Assembly (NCBI GenBank): GCA_016196825.1
Contig: JACPWY010000059.1
Coordinates: 1-47,206, forward strand
Origin: Deltaproteobacteria bacterium
Lineage (GTDB): Bacteria > Bdellovibrionota > FAC87 > UBA2466
Direction of reading: 5' to 3'
Length of the DNA: 47,206 bases
The position numbers and the translations under genes are program-made. Every line of letters begins with the position of its first letter. Positions within the stretch are counted from its first letter, which is position 1. Below the pieces are notes generated by a model. The model had not been told where the DNA came from and made no database searches. It saw nothing but the letters and a program-made list of their open reading frames with translations. Below are positions 1-8,258 of the stretch, piece after piece.

Positions 1-2
1 AA

Positions 3-83
3 GGCTATGCAGATATCGCGGCCGTGGTGGCGGCGATAGAGGCAGAGCAGGCTGACGCCGTAGAGCAGAAACGCGCGGCCTGA
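3..83 (+). CDS. 3' end of an unknown protein (partial)
   Basis: An open frame enters from the left edge and stops with TGA. The 26 visible residues are alanine- and glutamate-rich and look like an amphipathic C-terminal helix. It is the only one of the three forward frames that stays open past base 55. Nothing here identifies the function. Confidence 0.4.
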   Translation, partial: GYADIAAVVAAIEAEQADAVEQKRAA

Positions 84-116
84 GGAACAACCATGGGAGT
101 CGCTCCGAAAAAAAGT

Positions 117-443
117 TCAGCTAAAGACTCGACATCCTCGTGTCCCGACCTCTAAAGAGACCGTTCGATCCGTTTCAATCATCAGTCCCCCTATCAGAGT
201 TTCATCGCCATCTTGGATTCGAAGGGTCAAATGCGTCTGTCCGTTAGGAACAATTTGAAAGACACCCGTCTGAGTTTCTTGAACTACGGGCCCCTGCTCC
301 GTGTAAATCGTATAAATGAACTGGCAGTCGTAGGTCATTACTTTGCAGCCCAAACCTTCGCATTGCATTTGCGTTAAGCCTGATTCGGCTTGAATAGCCA
401 TCGCCGCCAGAAATCCCACGCCCAGAATCACATTCTTCATCAT
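117..443 (-). CDS. Small secreted cysteine-containing protein
   Basis: This 108-residue protein has an N-terminal signal peptide (MMK, a hydrophobic stretch to about residue 18, then AES). The mature part has four cysteines (CEGLGC near residues 28-33, one near 40, one near the C-terminus) that could form two disulfides in the periplasm or outside the cell. I do not recognise the family. The start is supported by an AAGGAGGGA ribosome binding site immediately before tandem ATG codons. It lies downstream of the 586-1074 gene on the same strand with a 142-base gap, so it probably has its own promoter. Confidence 0.75.
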   Translation of the reverse strand: MMKNVILGVGFLAAMAIQAESGLTQMQCEGLGCKVMTYDCQFIYTIYTEQGPVVQETQTGVFQIVPNGQTHLTLRIQDGDETLIGGLMIETDRTVSLEVGTRGCRVFS

Positions 444-585
444 TCCCTCCTTGTATCTTTAGTGTCGGCTCGCGGATTGTCTTTTGGAACTCAGAAACGG
501 AGAATGAAAGCCATAGTTTTTTTCTATATCTAGGGAAACTTCTTCTTTCCTTCATTCTTTAGGTTCGTCCGCGTCAGCCGTATCC

Positions 586-1074
586 TCAATCCCACCCTCT
601 CACCAGAAGTCCAGCGCCATAAAAATCGGGACTTAGCTCCAAGCGAAGCGCGACGAATTCGCCAAAATACCAGAGCCACCCCCAGCCGGCGCGTATAGAG
701 AAGAGAGGCGAGTCTGAGGGGCGGATGACCGCGCCTACGCCGCCGAAATTATAGAGCGCCCAATTGTCCCGGGAGATAAAATGCCAACGGAGATGGATGT
801 GAAAGGGGTATTGCGTTTCGTTACGAGAAATGAGGCCAGCGCCTTGAAACTCCAAAAACGCCGGATTGGAAAAATCCGGAAGCAGTCGCTTAATAGGGAC
901 TGAGTCGAAGCCCACAAGCGCAACGTACCCAGAATTGCCGCTGGCAACGCCGAATCCGCCCATCACTGATCCTGATGAGGTAACTAAATACGAGGCTAGG
1001 GAAGCATTCGAGCCGAGTAACAATACCGCAGATGAATAGAAGAGCCCTATCGCGCAACATTTCAATTCGTTCAT
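586..1074 (-). CDS. Small predicted outer-membrane or secreted protein
   Basis: A 162-residue protein with a hydrophobic N-terminal export signal (to about residue 27) followed by alternating aromatic and small residues (IHLRWHF, WALYNFGG, IRAGWGWLWYFG, LRLEL). That pattern suggests amphipathic beta-strands of a small outer-membrane barrel. Family unknown; the barrel call is inference from composition. No ribosome binding site is visible. A TAGCCT hexamer at 1081-1086 sits exactly six bases before the ATG, the arrangement expected of a leaderless mRNA. Confidence 0.6.
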   Translation of the reverse strand: MNELKCCAIGLFYSSAVLLLGSNASLASYLVTSSGSVMGGFGVASGNSGYVALVGFDSVPIKRLLPDFSNPAFLEFQGAGLISRNETQYPFHIHLRWHFISRDNWALYNFGGVGAVIRPSDSPLFSIRAGWGWLWYFGEFVALRLELSPDFYGAGLLVRGWD

Positions 1075-1197
1075 GGTTGCAGGCTAGCAAACTCGGTCCG
1101 ATCCTTCCAGGAACCAGTTTGCGGACGGCGCCGTAGGTTGCGTCTGGACGCCAGTTGAATTACGACGGATTCGCGCAAAACGCGATTTGGTGGCGGC

Positions 1198-1548
1198 CTA
1201 TTTTTTGGGGAATCTGTTAGTCACCTTATCCAATAGAACGTTTACGGTGTGATCTACCGCCTCTTTGTCCACGAGATCTCCTGAAATATAACGGTGGATT
1301 ATACTGCTCATGAGGGTTTGGTATCCCACGCCTTCTCGGGCGGCGCGTTTCTTGAGCAGGGCCACTACAATTGGAGACATGCGAATGTTGACTCGCGCCT
1401 CTTTCTTGAGTTCACGGAGAGTCCGTTGGGCTGCTTGGCGAAGAGAGTTTTTCAAATCGTCGTCATCGACCGAGGTCCATTCTCCCCTTGTGAGGCTAGC
1501 TTCTAACTTGGATTCAAATCGGTCGAGCCGGGATTTCTTGATCTTCAT
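1198..1548 (-). CDS. Ribbon-helix-helix antitoxin (BrnA/CopG-like)
   Basis: A 116-residue protein. Residues about 50-90 (VNIRMSP followed by two helices containing KKRAAREGVGYQTLM and IIHRYISG) match the ribbon-helix-helix DNA-binding fold of CopG/BrnA antitoxins, where the VNIRM strand contacts DNA as a dimer. The charged N-terminus (SRLDRFESKLEASL) would be the toxin-neutralising part, by analogy. Its ATG overlaps the TGA of the upstream toxin gene (ATGA), so the two are translationally coupled in the toxin-first order typical of brnTA. Such antitoxins usually repress their own operon. Confidence 0.8.
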   Translation of the reverse strand: MKIKKSRLDRFESKLEASLTRGEWTSVDDDDLKNSLRQAAQRTLRELKKEARVNIRMSPIVVALLKKRAAREGVGYQTLMSSIIHRYISGDLVDKEAVDHTVNVLLDKVTNRFPKK

Positions 1549-1814
1549 GGGATGTCTCCTAAAATCCGCCTAAGCTTCCGAGATGGGTAGATCGTTATTA
1601 GGTACCACCGTTCCCCCAGCGTACGACACGGAACCGAATGAATGTAACCCTTGAGTCTAACCGCCAATATGAGCTGCCCAACATAGTTCCTGCTCTCAGT
1701 CCTCAATAATCCAAGCAGTCGCCCGGCATTAATTTCTTCAACGACCTCTTCAAAGGAGACTCCACGGGTCCGTCGAAGCAGAATGTTTTTGTGCTCATTC
1801 CAAATGAACTTCAT
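1545..1814 (-). CDS. BrnT-like RelE-superfamily ribonuclease toxin
   Basis: The 89-residue protein begins MKFIWNEHKN and continues LRRTRGVSFEEVVEEI, the characteristic N-terminal pattern of BrnT toxins (F-W-D-E-x-K followed by KHGVSFEEA). It ends in strands with WYLITIYPSRKLRRIL, the core strands and basic residues used for RNA cleavage in this superfamily. The frame is open a further 69 codons upstream, but that part has no family resemblance and lies upstream of a good promoter, so I use this internal ATG. It is coupled to the RHH antitoxin gene through an ATGA overlap. The predicted target is translated mRNA. Confidence 0.72.
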   Translation of the reverse strand: MKFIWNEHKNILLRRTRGVSFEEVVEEINAGRLLGLLRTESRNYVGQLILAVRLKGYIHSVPCRTLGERWYLITIYPSRKLRRILGDIP

Positions 1815-1818
1815 TTTA

Positions 1819-1847
1819 ACTTTATTTATGTGTGTGCCTTTTGTCAA
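1819..1847 (-). promoter_or_regulatory. Candidate promoter of the brnT-like operon, leaderless
   Basis: On the minus strand TTGACA (1842-1847) is followed after exactly 17 bases by TAAAGT (1819-1824), which ends four bases before the toxin ATG. There is no Shine-Dalgarno sequence. The mRNA would therefore start at or within a base or two of the start codon. A self-repressing RHH antitoxin would be expected to bind here, but I see no clear operator repeat. Confidence 0.55.
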
Positions 1848-1974
1848 TACATACCCATTTTCACGGTGTGTGATGCTAGGAAGAATGGACAAGCAAGGGT
1901 CGTTCCATTTCTTGCAGGGTGAGAGGACACAGTGGTCGACCGAATTCCGGAATTGTGAGTGGGTTATTGGAGCC

Positions 1975-3651
1975 TCAGCCTTGGTTAGTTGAGAGGCAAA
2001 ACTCAATGCGATCAGGGTCAACCGAGTGAATTGCGAGCTCGGGTTCGTTGAGGAGAGGTGTGCTGCGGAGGCAGTGGGCGATGGTGCTGAGAGGATCTGG
2101 GGTTTGCGGCAGGGGTTGGTGGCCGGCTCCCCAGGTCCAGGGGTGAGTTTTGGGTTCTATGACGAACGTTGGGGTGCGATGCAAAAGTCGGAGTGCTGAG
2201 AGTTCGCGGAATTGTGCGGGCACCTGGGAGTCTTCGAAGATAGTGTTGAGTGAGGGGCGTAGGCCTGAGGCAAAAGCGGCGGGGAGCATTGGGGTGATGA
2301 AAGCGAATTCGCCATGGTGGCTGTCGAGGATCTCACCCAGCTTCTCGACGAGGAAACGTCTTCGGTCGGTGGTGCTGATGCCGCGCCAGGGGCCGGTCTT
2401 TATCACAGAATTGAGTTCCTTTAGGCGTGCGTCGCCGAAACGGCCGCGCCACTGAACGGAGACAGCCGCTCCAAGCATGAGGACGAGTGAGAGTGAATGG
2501 AAAAGGGGAGAAATGCGTTGTTGTCTCGTTTGCGCCGCGAAGGGGATCCAGAGGAGGGGTACGAGCCAGAAGAGGGCTAGTGGTCCGCTGATGGACGCGA
2601 TCGCCATGATCCAGGCACCCCCAATGGTTGAGAGAGCGAGCCATCGGTAGAGATTTCGCAGGATTAGTCCGGCCGCTAGTCCCATTCCCAAGTAGAGGGT
2701 GTGACTGGGTTCGATCGAAACCATTTGAAACAATCGTCGGAAAATCCAGACACAGACGCCAGCCATGAGAGTGGCGCGAATCCGTTTGTCTCCCACTCGT
2801 GGCAAGACCAACCCCGCTGAAAGGAATACCCAAAGCTCCCGGGACTGGGCGAGGGCCAGGACGGGCGATGAGAATCTAGAGAAAGACACGATGCCCTGGT
2901 ATGGAGCGAGATGGTGGGTGGCCGAGAGGGAATGCAGCCAAGCGGGGGCCCACCCCTTTTGTACCAAATAAATGCTGTAAAAAATGAGAGTGACAGCAAA
3001 GGCGCCTAGGAATCGTCGGTGGCGGTGCCATAGGAAGAGAAGGGGAGCGATGAGCGCGATCGGGAAGTAGGCGATGACCGCGAGTCCGTACGCGATTCCG
3101 GCGAGCAGAGGGCGAGAAAGGAGCGCGAAGATCGCGTGGAGGAGAAGGAGGTCTCTAAGCCACCAGTTGTGGGACCAGGTGGGCATCAGGAATGGGTCAT
3201 AGAGAAGTACAGCCGAAAAGGCGAGAGCGCTCGTGACGCCCCATTGTCGTCGAAAGCAAAGGAGCGTGAAGAGAAGGAGGAGTCCAGCGTAGAGTCCCAC
3301 GGCAAGGAGGCGAGCTGAGAGAAAGGTGAAACCCGCGCCCAAGAGAGGCCGGAGAATCCAGAAATTGAGAATGTGTGAATGGCGTGGCCCCATGAACATC
3401 TCGTCGATAAACGGAATATCCCCCTGGGGGAAGAGGCTGAGGCCAGGCGCTAGATAAGCTGGCTCATCGACAAGGTCGACTCCGAAATGGCACCGCCAAA
3501 AGTAGAATAGGATCGCGGTTGCTGCGATGAGAATCCCTGCCCCGCACTCGACACGCTGCCGGCTAGCGCGCGACCCCAAAACAGTCTCGTCGTGAGGCCG
3601 ACCGCCCAAGAGAATCCAACTGATCTGATTGGCGAAACCCGGTTTATTCAC
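1975..3651 (-). CDS. GT-C family membrane glycosyltransferase
   Basis: A 558-residue protein with about ten hydrophobic segments, then a soluble C-terminal domain from about residue 400. The first transmembrane helix (about 38-54) is followed by a loop with DEPAYLA (residues 62-68). An acidic pair in the first extracytoplasmic loop is the catalytic hallmark of GT-C enzymes, which transfer sugars from polyprenyl-phosphate donors (PMT/ArnT-type families). Substrate unknown. It overlaps the SGNH-hydrolase gene upstream by eight bases and sits in a surface-sugar cluster that also encodes a GtrB-like donor-making enzyme, so assembly or decoration of an envelope glycan is likely. Confidence 0.7.
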   Translation of the reverse strand: MNKPGFANQISWILLGGRPHDETVLGSRASRQRVECGAGILIAATAILFYFWRCHFGVDLVDEPAYLAPGLSLFPQGDIPFIDEMFMGPRHSHILNFWILRPLLGAGFTFLSARLLAVGLYAGLLLLFTLLCFRRQWGVTSALAFSAVLLYDPFLMPTWSHNWWLRDLLLLHAIFALLSRPLLAGIAYGLAVIAYFPIALIAPLLFLWHRHRRFLGAFAVTLIFYSIYLVQKGWAPAWLHSLSATHHLAPYQGIVSFSRFSSPVLALAQSRELWVFLSAGLVLPRVGDKRIRATLMAGVCVWIFRRLFQMVSIEPSHTLYLGMGLAAGLILRNLYRWLALSTIGGAWIMAIASISGPLALFWLVPLLWIPFAAQTRQQRISPLFHSLSLVLMLGAAVSVQWRGRFGDARLKELNSVIKTGPWRGISTTDRRRFLVEKLGEILDSHHGEFAFITPMLPAAFASGLRPSLNTIFEDSQVPAQFRELSALRLLHRTPTFVIEPKTHPWTWGAGHQPLPQTPDPLSTIAHCLRSTPLLNEPELAIHSVDPDRIEFCLSTNQG

Positions 3652-4882
3652 GGGCTAACCTTTGTGATGCGGGCGCAATCAGAGGAAGGAGGTGTTCTGC
3701 TATGCGCCGATGAACCTCGGCACTGGGGTGATCATCGGTATTGTTGATGACGGTGGCGCTCATGGGCATGTCGGCGATCAGCCGCGACACCTCGATGCTT
3801 TGGACGTCTTGAAATGGCGCGAGAGCTTGCCGAGCGCGAGTCAGGATGTCTTTGCTGCGTTGGGGATCTCGCAGGAGGGGAAAAAGGAGTGTCGTCAGAG
3901 GAATGTGGTGATTCTGTGAGTAGCGACCAAATTGTCTCAGGGTTTTGGTGTGGGCGTTTTGGACCGTGGCCCTCTCCGCCATTTGCCAGATGGAGTTGTA
4001 AAACTCGACCATCGGCGGTTGCGGAAAGAGCCAAAAAAGGTAATTGGCCAAATAGGACCGCATGACGACGGTCTTTGGAATCGGCGAGAGAGAGTCATAG
4101 GGGCGAAATTGGAAAAGGCCCTCCTGGTTGGTGTCGCTACTCATGAAATCGTCAGGAATGTACGAGAGCACAATGTGGTGAGGGGTGAAGGGAAGGGCAC
4201 GGAGGGTGTTGAGTTCCTCTTCAGAATTGGCGCCGGGCACTCCAAGATTGTAGACCTCATAAGCCGGGCCCAATTCCTGCTGGAGGCGATCGGAGAAACG
4301 TTCTTCCACTCGCGTGAGTCCGTGGCCTGCGACAAAGGAGTCTCCGATGACGACAATTTTCTTGGCATTGGTCGCGGGGTGCTCGCGATCGCGGTATCCC
4401 TCCGAGTTGATCGGCGCCCAGTAGTAGGAAAACCAATTGCGAGCAGCGAGTGCATATGAGACGGCGTGTGATACGGGGATAAAGGTGAATGCTGCCTCGA
4501 GCAGGCAGTAGGCTAGAGTCAGGCTGTGAAGAACGACTGCGACGTTCTTGAAACCGTTTTTCATTGGCAAGAGAGAGATTCGCGCGACTCCCAGAAGCGT
4601 CCCGATCGAAGCCAACACCAGGCCGAAAGCCCGCAGGATTTGATAAACGTGGTAGAGGTTCGAGACATCGTTTGTGAAACGGGGGCGACCCTCAGGCCAG
4701 ACCGTGCTGGCTAGTGCCAACGAGATCAGCGTGAGGGTGCCCATAACGCAAAGCGCGTATCGTCTGATCGGGCGATTGGCACTCCGCCCGATCGTCAAAA
4801 CGGTCAGGGTCGAGGCTAGGCAAAAGACGATCAGAGGCCCCACCAGAGTCGCCTGGACAAGCTCGCGGCTAAAGGCTGACAT
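3644..4882 (-). CDS. Membrane-anchored SGNH/GDSL hydrolase
   Basis: A 412-residue protein with four N-terminal hydrophobic helices (about 10-30, 43-60, 83-102, 113-135) and an extracytoplasmic SGNH hydrolase domain. VVIGDSFVAGHG (177-188) holds the nucleophile Ser182, GVPGANS (214-220) matches block II, and the DDHP segment near 383-386 supplies the catalytic Asp and His. SGNH domains with this D-x-H-P ending are common in enzymes that add or remove O-acetyl groups on exopolysaccharides. It is encoded just upstream of the GT-C gene. No ribosome binding site is seen; TAGAAT (4891-4896) ends eight bases before the ATG. Confidence 0.78.
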   Translation of the reverse strand: MSAFSRELVQATLVGPLIVFCLASTLTVLTIGRSANRPIRRYALCVMGTLTLISLALASTVWPEGRPRFTNDVSNLYHVYQILRAFGLVLASIGTLLGVARISLLPMKNGFKNVAVVLHSLTLAYCLLEAAFTFIPVSHAVSYALAARNWFSYYWAPINSEGYRDREHPATNAKKIVVIGDSFVAGHGLTRVEERFSDRLQQELGPAYEVYNLGVPGANSEEELNTLRALPFTPHHIVLSYIPDDFMSSDTNQEGLFQFRPYDSLSPIPKTVVMRSYLANYLFWLFPQPPMVEFYNSIWQMAERATVQNAHTKTLRQFGRYSQNHHIPLTTLLFPLLRDPQRSKDILTRARQALAPFQDVQSIEVSRLIADMPMSATVINNTDDHPSAEVHRRIAEHLLPLIAPASQRLARE

Positions 4883-4916
4883 GGATTATCATTCTACCTG
4901 GCCTGGTCAGGCAAGA

Positions 4917-4945
4917 TTGACACGGCCCGCAAATTGCCGGCGAAT
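4917..4945 (+). promoter_or_regulatory. Candidate promoter of the sugar aminotransferase operon
   Basis: A perfect TTGACA (4917-4922) is followed after 17 bases by GCGAAT (4940-4945), a weak -10 matching at the last three positions. The hexamer ends seven bases before a GTG in frame with the aminotransferase. This supports GTG 4953 as a leaderless start rather than the ATG at 4986. The interval also holds the divergent SGNH-hydrolase promoter. Confidence 0.4.
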
Positions 4946-4952
4946 TTTCGGC

Positions 4953-6026
4953 GTGATATCAAAACTGAAGATCCCTTCAAACTCTATGGCCCACAACCCG
5001 CATCAGCGATCACTGGCTCTTCTGACCGCACGCGGATTTCGAAATCCTTTTTTGACGCCCTCTGGGACGGCAGCTTTGGAGGCGACGGCGCTGCTTCTCG
5101 ATCTTCAGCCGGGCGATGAGGTGATTCTTCCGTCCTTCACATTTGTGTCGACGGCCCTGCCCTTCTTGCGTACTCCGGCTCATCTGAGATTTGCCGACCT
5201 CGATCGCGAGACGCTCAATATTTCGCCGGAGTCCGTGGCCGATCTTCTGGGGCCCAAGACGAGGGCCCTCATTGTGATGCACTATGGGGGGAATCCGTGT
5301 GACATGGATCGCCTGCTTGCACTGCAAAAGGGTGGGCGAATCGCCCTTGTTGAGGATGCGGCCCATGCCATGGGCGCGACCTATCGCGGACGTCCGCTTG
5401 GTGCGGTGGGGGATGTCGGGATCTTGAGTTTTGATCCGCAGAAGAATGTCAGTTGTGGCGAAGGAGGGGCCCTGTGCGTGAACCGACCGGAGTGGGACGG
5501 ACCCGCTGGGATCATCTGTGCGTTGGGGACGAATCGTGAGGCGTTCGAGCGGGGCGAGGTCAGCGAATACACCTGGGTGGGGCCTGGCATTAAGGCCGGG
5601 CTCGCGGAAAGTGCGGCGCACGTGCTCGTTAATCAGCTTGAGCATTTGGACACGATTACCCGTCAGCGAAGGGCAATCTGGAGACGATACGCTGAGGGAC
5701 TGAGAGCGCTGGAGGCGCGCGGAGACATCAGATTTCCCAAGTTTTCGGAAGAATCCAACGGTCATCTGTTCTACTTTCTGGCCTCCGATCCAGCAACACG
5801 CAATGATCTCTTGGCCGTCCTCAACCGTGAGGGAATTGAGGCAAAAACTCACTATTCTCCGCTTCACCTTTCCCCCGTTTCAGTGGCGCGGGGGTGGCAG
5901 GCGCCGCTTGAGAACACCGAGTGGGCGTGCCGTCGAATCATTCGCCTTCCGTTGCACAACGCGATGACAGAAGCTGAGCAGGCTCGAATCATCGAAAGCG
6001 TGGAGCGATTTTTCGGGGCCCGATGA
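4953..6026 (+). CDS. DegT/DnrJ/EryC1-family sugar aminotransferase (RffA/WecE-like)
   Basis: A 357-residue PLP enzyme that would aminate a keto-sugar nucleotide. LTPSGTAALE (34-43), DEVILPSFTFVSTA (55-68) and VEDAAHA (133-139, with Asp135 for the PLP nitrogen) are followed by SFDPQKN, where Lys164 should form the Schiff base. The closest pattern I know is the dTDP-4-keto-6-deoxyhexose aminotransferase RffA/WecE. I chose GTG 4953 because it restores a family-like N-terminus and fits the promoter; ATG 4986 is the alternative. Its stop overlaps the next gene by ATGA. With the methyltransferase it suggests synthesis of a branched amino-deoxysugar for the cell surface. Confidence 0.82.
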   Translation: MISKLKIPSNSMAHNPHQRSLALLTARGFRNPFLTPSGTAALEATALLLDLQPGDEVILPSFTFVSTALPFLRTPAHLRFADLDRETLNISPESVADLLGPKTRALIVMHYGGNPCDMDRLLALQKGGRIALVEDAAHAMGATYRGRPLGAVGDVGILSFDPQKNVSCGEGGALCVNRPEWDGPAGIICALGTNREAFERGEVSEYTWVGPGIKAGLAESAAHVLVNQLEHLDTITRQRRAIWRRYAEGLRALEARGDIRFPKFSEESNGHLFYFLASDPATRNDLLAVLNREGIEAKTHYSPLHLSPVSVARGWQAPLENTEWACRRIIRLPLHNAMTEAEQARIIESVERFFGAR

Positions 6027-7207
6027 ACTGCCGAATCTGCCATTCCCCGACGAGACTTGTGGCGCCGTTGGGGCGGCATCCTGTGAGCGGAGTCTTTCCC
6101 GACCGACAGGATCTGGGTGACACTCTCTTTCCGTTAGACCTCTATTTCTGTGCGGGGTGTGGCCTTTCCCAATTGGGCGATGAGATGACGCCTCGCTCGA
6201 GTTTTCGGGAGTACGCGTACTTGGCCTCATTCTCAGCCACGATGACAAACCATTTCAGTAACCTTTCGGATGCCATTGTCGAGCGAGTGGGGACCCGGGC
6301 CCATGTCGTTGATATCGGCTGCAACGACGGCGGGTTGATGAAACAGTTAAGTGAAAGGGGGTTTAGTGTTTTGGGAGTGGATCCCTCCCGGCCGAGCTCC
6401 GCGATCACGCGGGCGCTCGGTTTGCCGGCGATTGTGGAGTACTTCTCAACCGAACTTGTGGCCGACCAGCGCCTTGCGGGAACGGCCGATGTTGTGAGCT
6501 GCACCAGTACGTTGCAGCACATCGAGGATTTGCACGGATTTGTCGAAGGCGTCTCCCTGCTCCTCAAGGAGGAGGGTCTCTTTGTTGTGGATGTCGGCCA
6601 TGTTTCGGCCGTTTTGCGAGCGATGCATCAGGTCCACCACGAGTACTTGACCTACTTCTGGTCGCAGCCCCTGACTGAGCTCGCCGAACAGCACGGCTTT
6701 TACAACGTGGGCTTCGAGCAACTTCCCCTACACGGTGGCACGTTGAGAGCGTGGTTTCGCAAGGGAATCGGCGAGAGTCGGGTGCCGACTCTCGCTTGGG
6801 AGACGGCCGACTTGGCGAATCCTCGCGTTTATGAGCGGGCCTACGAACGGCTCACAAGTAACGTCAGGAAAACGCGTCGATTTCTTGATGAATTGAAACA
6901 GCGCCACCACGGACGGCCAATGGCGGCGTACGGGGCCTCGGCGCGCGGCGCGGTTCTGGCTAGCCTTTGCGGTCTAGGCGACTTTGTCGATTGCTGCGTC
7001 GACACGACGCCTACGAAAGTGGGGCGCTATCACCCCGGCCTGCAGGTGCCGATCATTTCCGAGGCCGATTGGTACGAACGGCGTGATTCTCTCTCCCTTC
7101 TCTTGGCGTCTGATCTAGAAGAGGAGATCCTTCGACGCACGACACGCTACCGGGAGGGTGGCGGACGCTTCGTGCGTTTGATTCCCGAGCCCGCCGTGAT
7201 AATTTGA
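6023..7207 (+). CDS. Sugar-nucleotide C-methyltransferase (NDP-hexose type)
   Basis: A 394-residue three-part protein. The N-terminal zinc-binding domain has C3xxC6 and C43xxC46. The SAM-binding Rossmann domain has VVDIGCNDGG (95-104) and GVDPS. The C-terminal domain contains YGASARGAVLASL and VDTTPTKVGRYHPG. This is the arrangement of NDP-hexose C-3 methyltransferases such as TylCIII/NovU. It is translationally coupled to the aminotransferase and followed after seven bases by a glycosyltransferase, so a branched-chain aminosugar pathway is likely. The exact sugar cannot be read from sequence. Confidence 0.82.
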   Translation: MNCRICHSPTRLVAPLGRHPVSGVFPDRQDLGDTLFPLDLYFCAGCGLSQLGDEMTPRSSFREYAYLASFSATMTNHFSNLSDAIVERVGTRAHVVDIGCNDGGLMKQLSERGFSVLGVDPSRPSSAITRALGLPAIVEYFSTELVADQRLAGTADVVSCTSTLQHIEDLHGFVEGVSLLLKEEGLFVVDVGHVSAVLRAMHQVHHEYLTYFWSQPLTELAEQHGFYNVGFEQLPLHGGTLRAWFRKGIGESRVPTLAWETADLANPRVYERAYERLTSNVRKTRRFLDELKQRHHGRPMAAYGASARGAVLASLCGLGDFVDCCVDTTPTKVGRYHPGLQVPIISEADWYERRDSLSLLLASDLEEEILRRTTRYREGGGRFVRLIPEPAVII

Positions 7208-7214
7208 GCACTCC

Positions 7215-8258
7215 ATGCCGCTCCCAACTATCGTGCTTTCGGCCATCGTAGCCTGTTATCGCGATGAGAAAACGATTGGGCCGATGGCCGAAAGACTCAC
7301 GCAGGTTTTTCTGCGGCTGGGCGTAACCTATGAAATTATTTTTGTGAATGATGCGAGCCCCGATGGTTCACGAGCGGTCTTGGATCGGCTGGCTCTCTCC
7401 GATTCTCGTGTCAAGGTGATCGCCCACAGTCGCAATTTCGGATCGCAGAGCGCTTTTTATTCTGGTCTTCGCGTGGCGAGGGGTGAGGCGTGCATTTTTC
7501 TGGATGGTGATCTGCAGGATCCACCGGAAGTGATCCCCGCATTCTTTCAGAAGTGGGGGGATGGTTTTGACGTGGTATACGGAATTCGAGATCGCAGGGA
7601 AATGGCCTGGGTGGCGGAGATATTCTATCGGGCGTACTACCGAATCTTTCGCTGGTTCGCCTCTATCGATGTGCCGGTGGACGCCAGCGACTTTTCGCTC
7701 ATGGATCGAAACGTCTGTGACGCCCTTTTGGCTCTTCCGGAGCGGGATCTTTATCTGAGGGCTCTTCGGAGCTGGGTGGGCTTTCGTCAGACGGGGGTGG
7801 TCTACCATCGTCCGAAGCGCAAACATGGATCGTCAGGGTACAGCGTGCTGGCCAAATTGCGATGGGGCAAGCGGGAGATCCTGTCTTTCTCGGGCCGCCC
7901 CGTGGAATGGGCTTCGACCGCCGCGCTCGTGGGAGCGATCGTCTCCGTAGTGGTGGCCGGCGCAGTCGGTGGAGACCTTCTTGTTCACGGTGGAGATTCT
8001 GCTCAACGTCTCCTCTTCGCGGCGCTTTTTTTGGGCGGCATTCAGCTCTTCGGACTTTTTGTCGTCGTGGAATATGTTGGGCGGATTTTTGAGGAGATCA
8101 AAAGACGGCCGCGGGCCATCGTCAGCGGGACGCAGAATCTAGAGGCATTGGGTGCCGCGTTGCCCGCGGCACCCGACAAAACTATTGCCTCGGCTCCCGA
8201 GAGCCGAGTTGGTGATCGTCGAGCTTCGGACCGCCATTGCCGTTCCGATCACCCCTGA
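7215..8258 (+). CDS. GT2 polyprenyl-phosphate glycosyltransferase (GtrB/ArnC-like)
   Basis: A 347-residue protein. The N-terminal GT-A domain has FVNDASPDGS (44-52) and the metal/donor site LDGDLQDP (96-103). Two transmembrane helices (about 228-250 and 265-285) precede a cytoplasmic FEEIKRRPR tail. This is the layout of DPM1/GtrB/ArnC enzymes that load a sugar onto undecaprenyl phosphate for a GT-C transferase, and a GT-C gene lies at 1975-3651. The C-terminus is about 30 residues longer than usual. Its last 77 bases overlap the 3' end of the convergent secreted-protein gene. Confidence 0.85.
   Translation: MPLPTIVLSAIVACYRDEKTIGPMAERLTQVFLRLGVTYEIIFVNDASPDGSRAVLDRLALSDSRVKVIAHSRNFGSQSAFYSGLRVARGEACIFLDGDLQDPPEVIPAFFQKWGDGFDVVYGIRDRREMAWVAEIFYRAYYRIFRWFASIDVPVDASDFSLMDRNVCDALLALPERDLYLRALRSWVGFRQTGVVYHRPKRKHGSSGYSVLAKLRWGKREILSFSGRPVEWASTAALVGAIVSVVVAGAVGGDLLVHGGDSAQRLLFAALFLGGIQLFGLFVVVEYVGRIFEEIKRRPRAIVSGTQNLEALGAALPAAPDKTIASAPESRVGDRRASDRHCRSDHP

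Noticed and set aside
1815..2021. Extension of the BrnT-like toxin by 69 residues.
   Set aside because: The extra part has no family similarity and lies upstream of a consensus-spaced promoter adjacent to the internal ATG.
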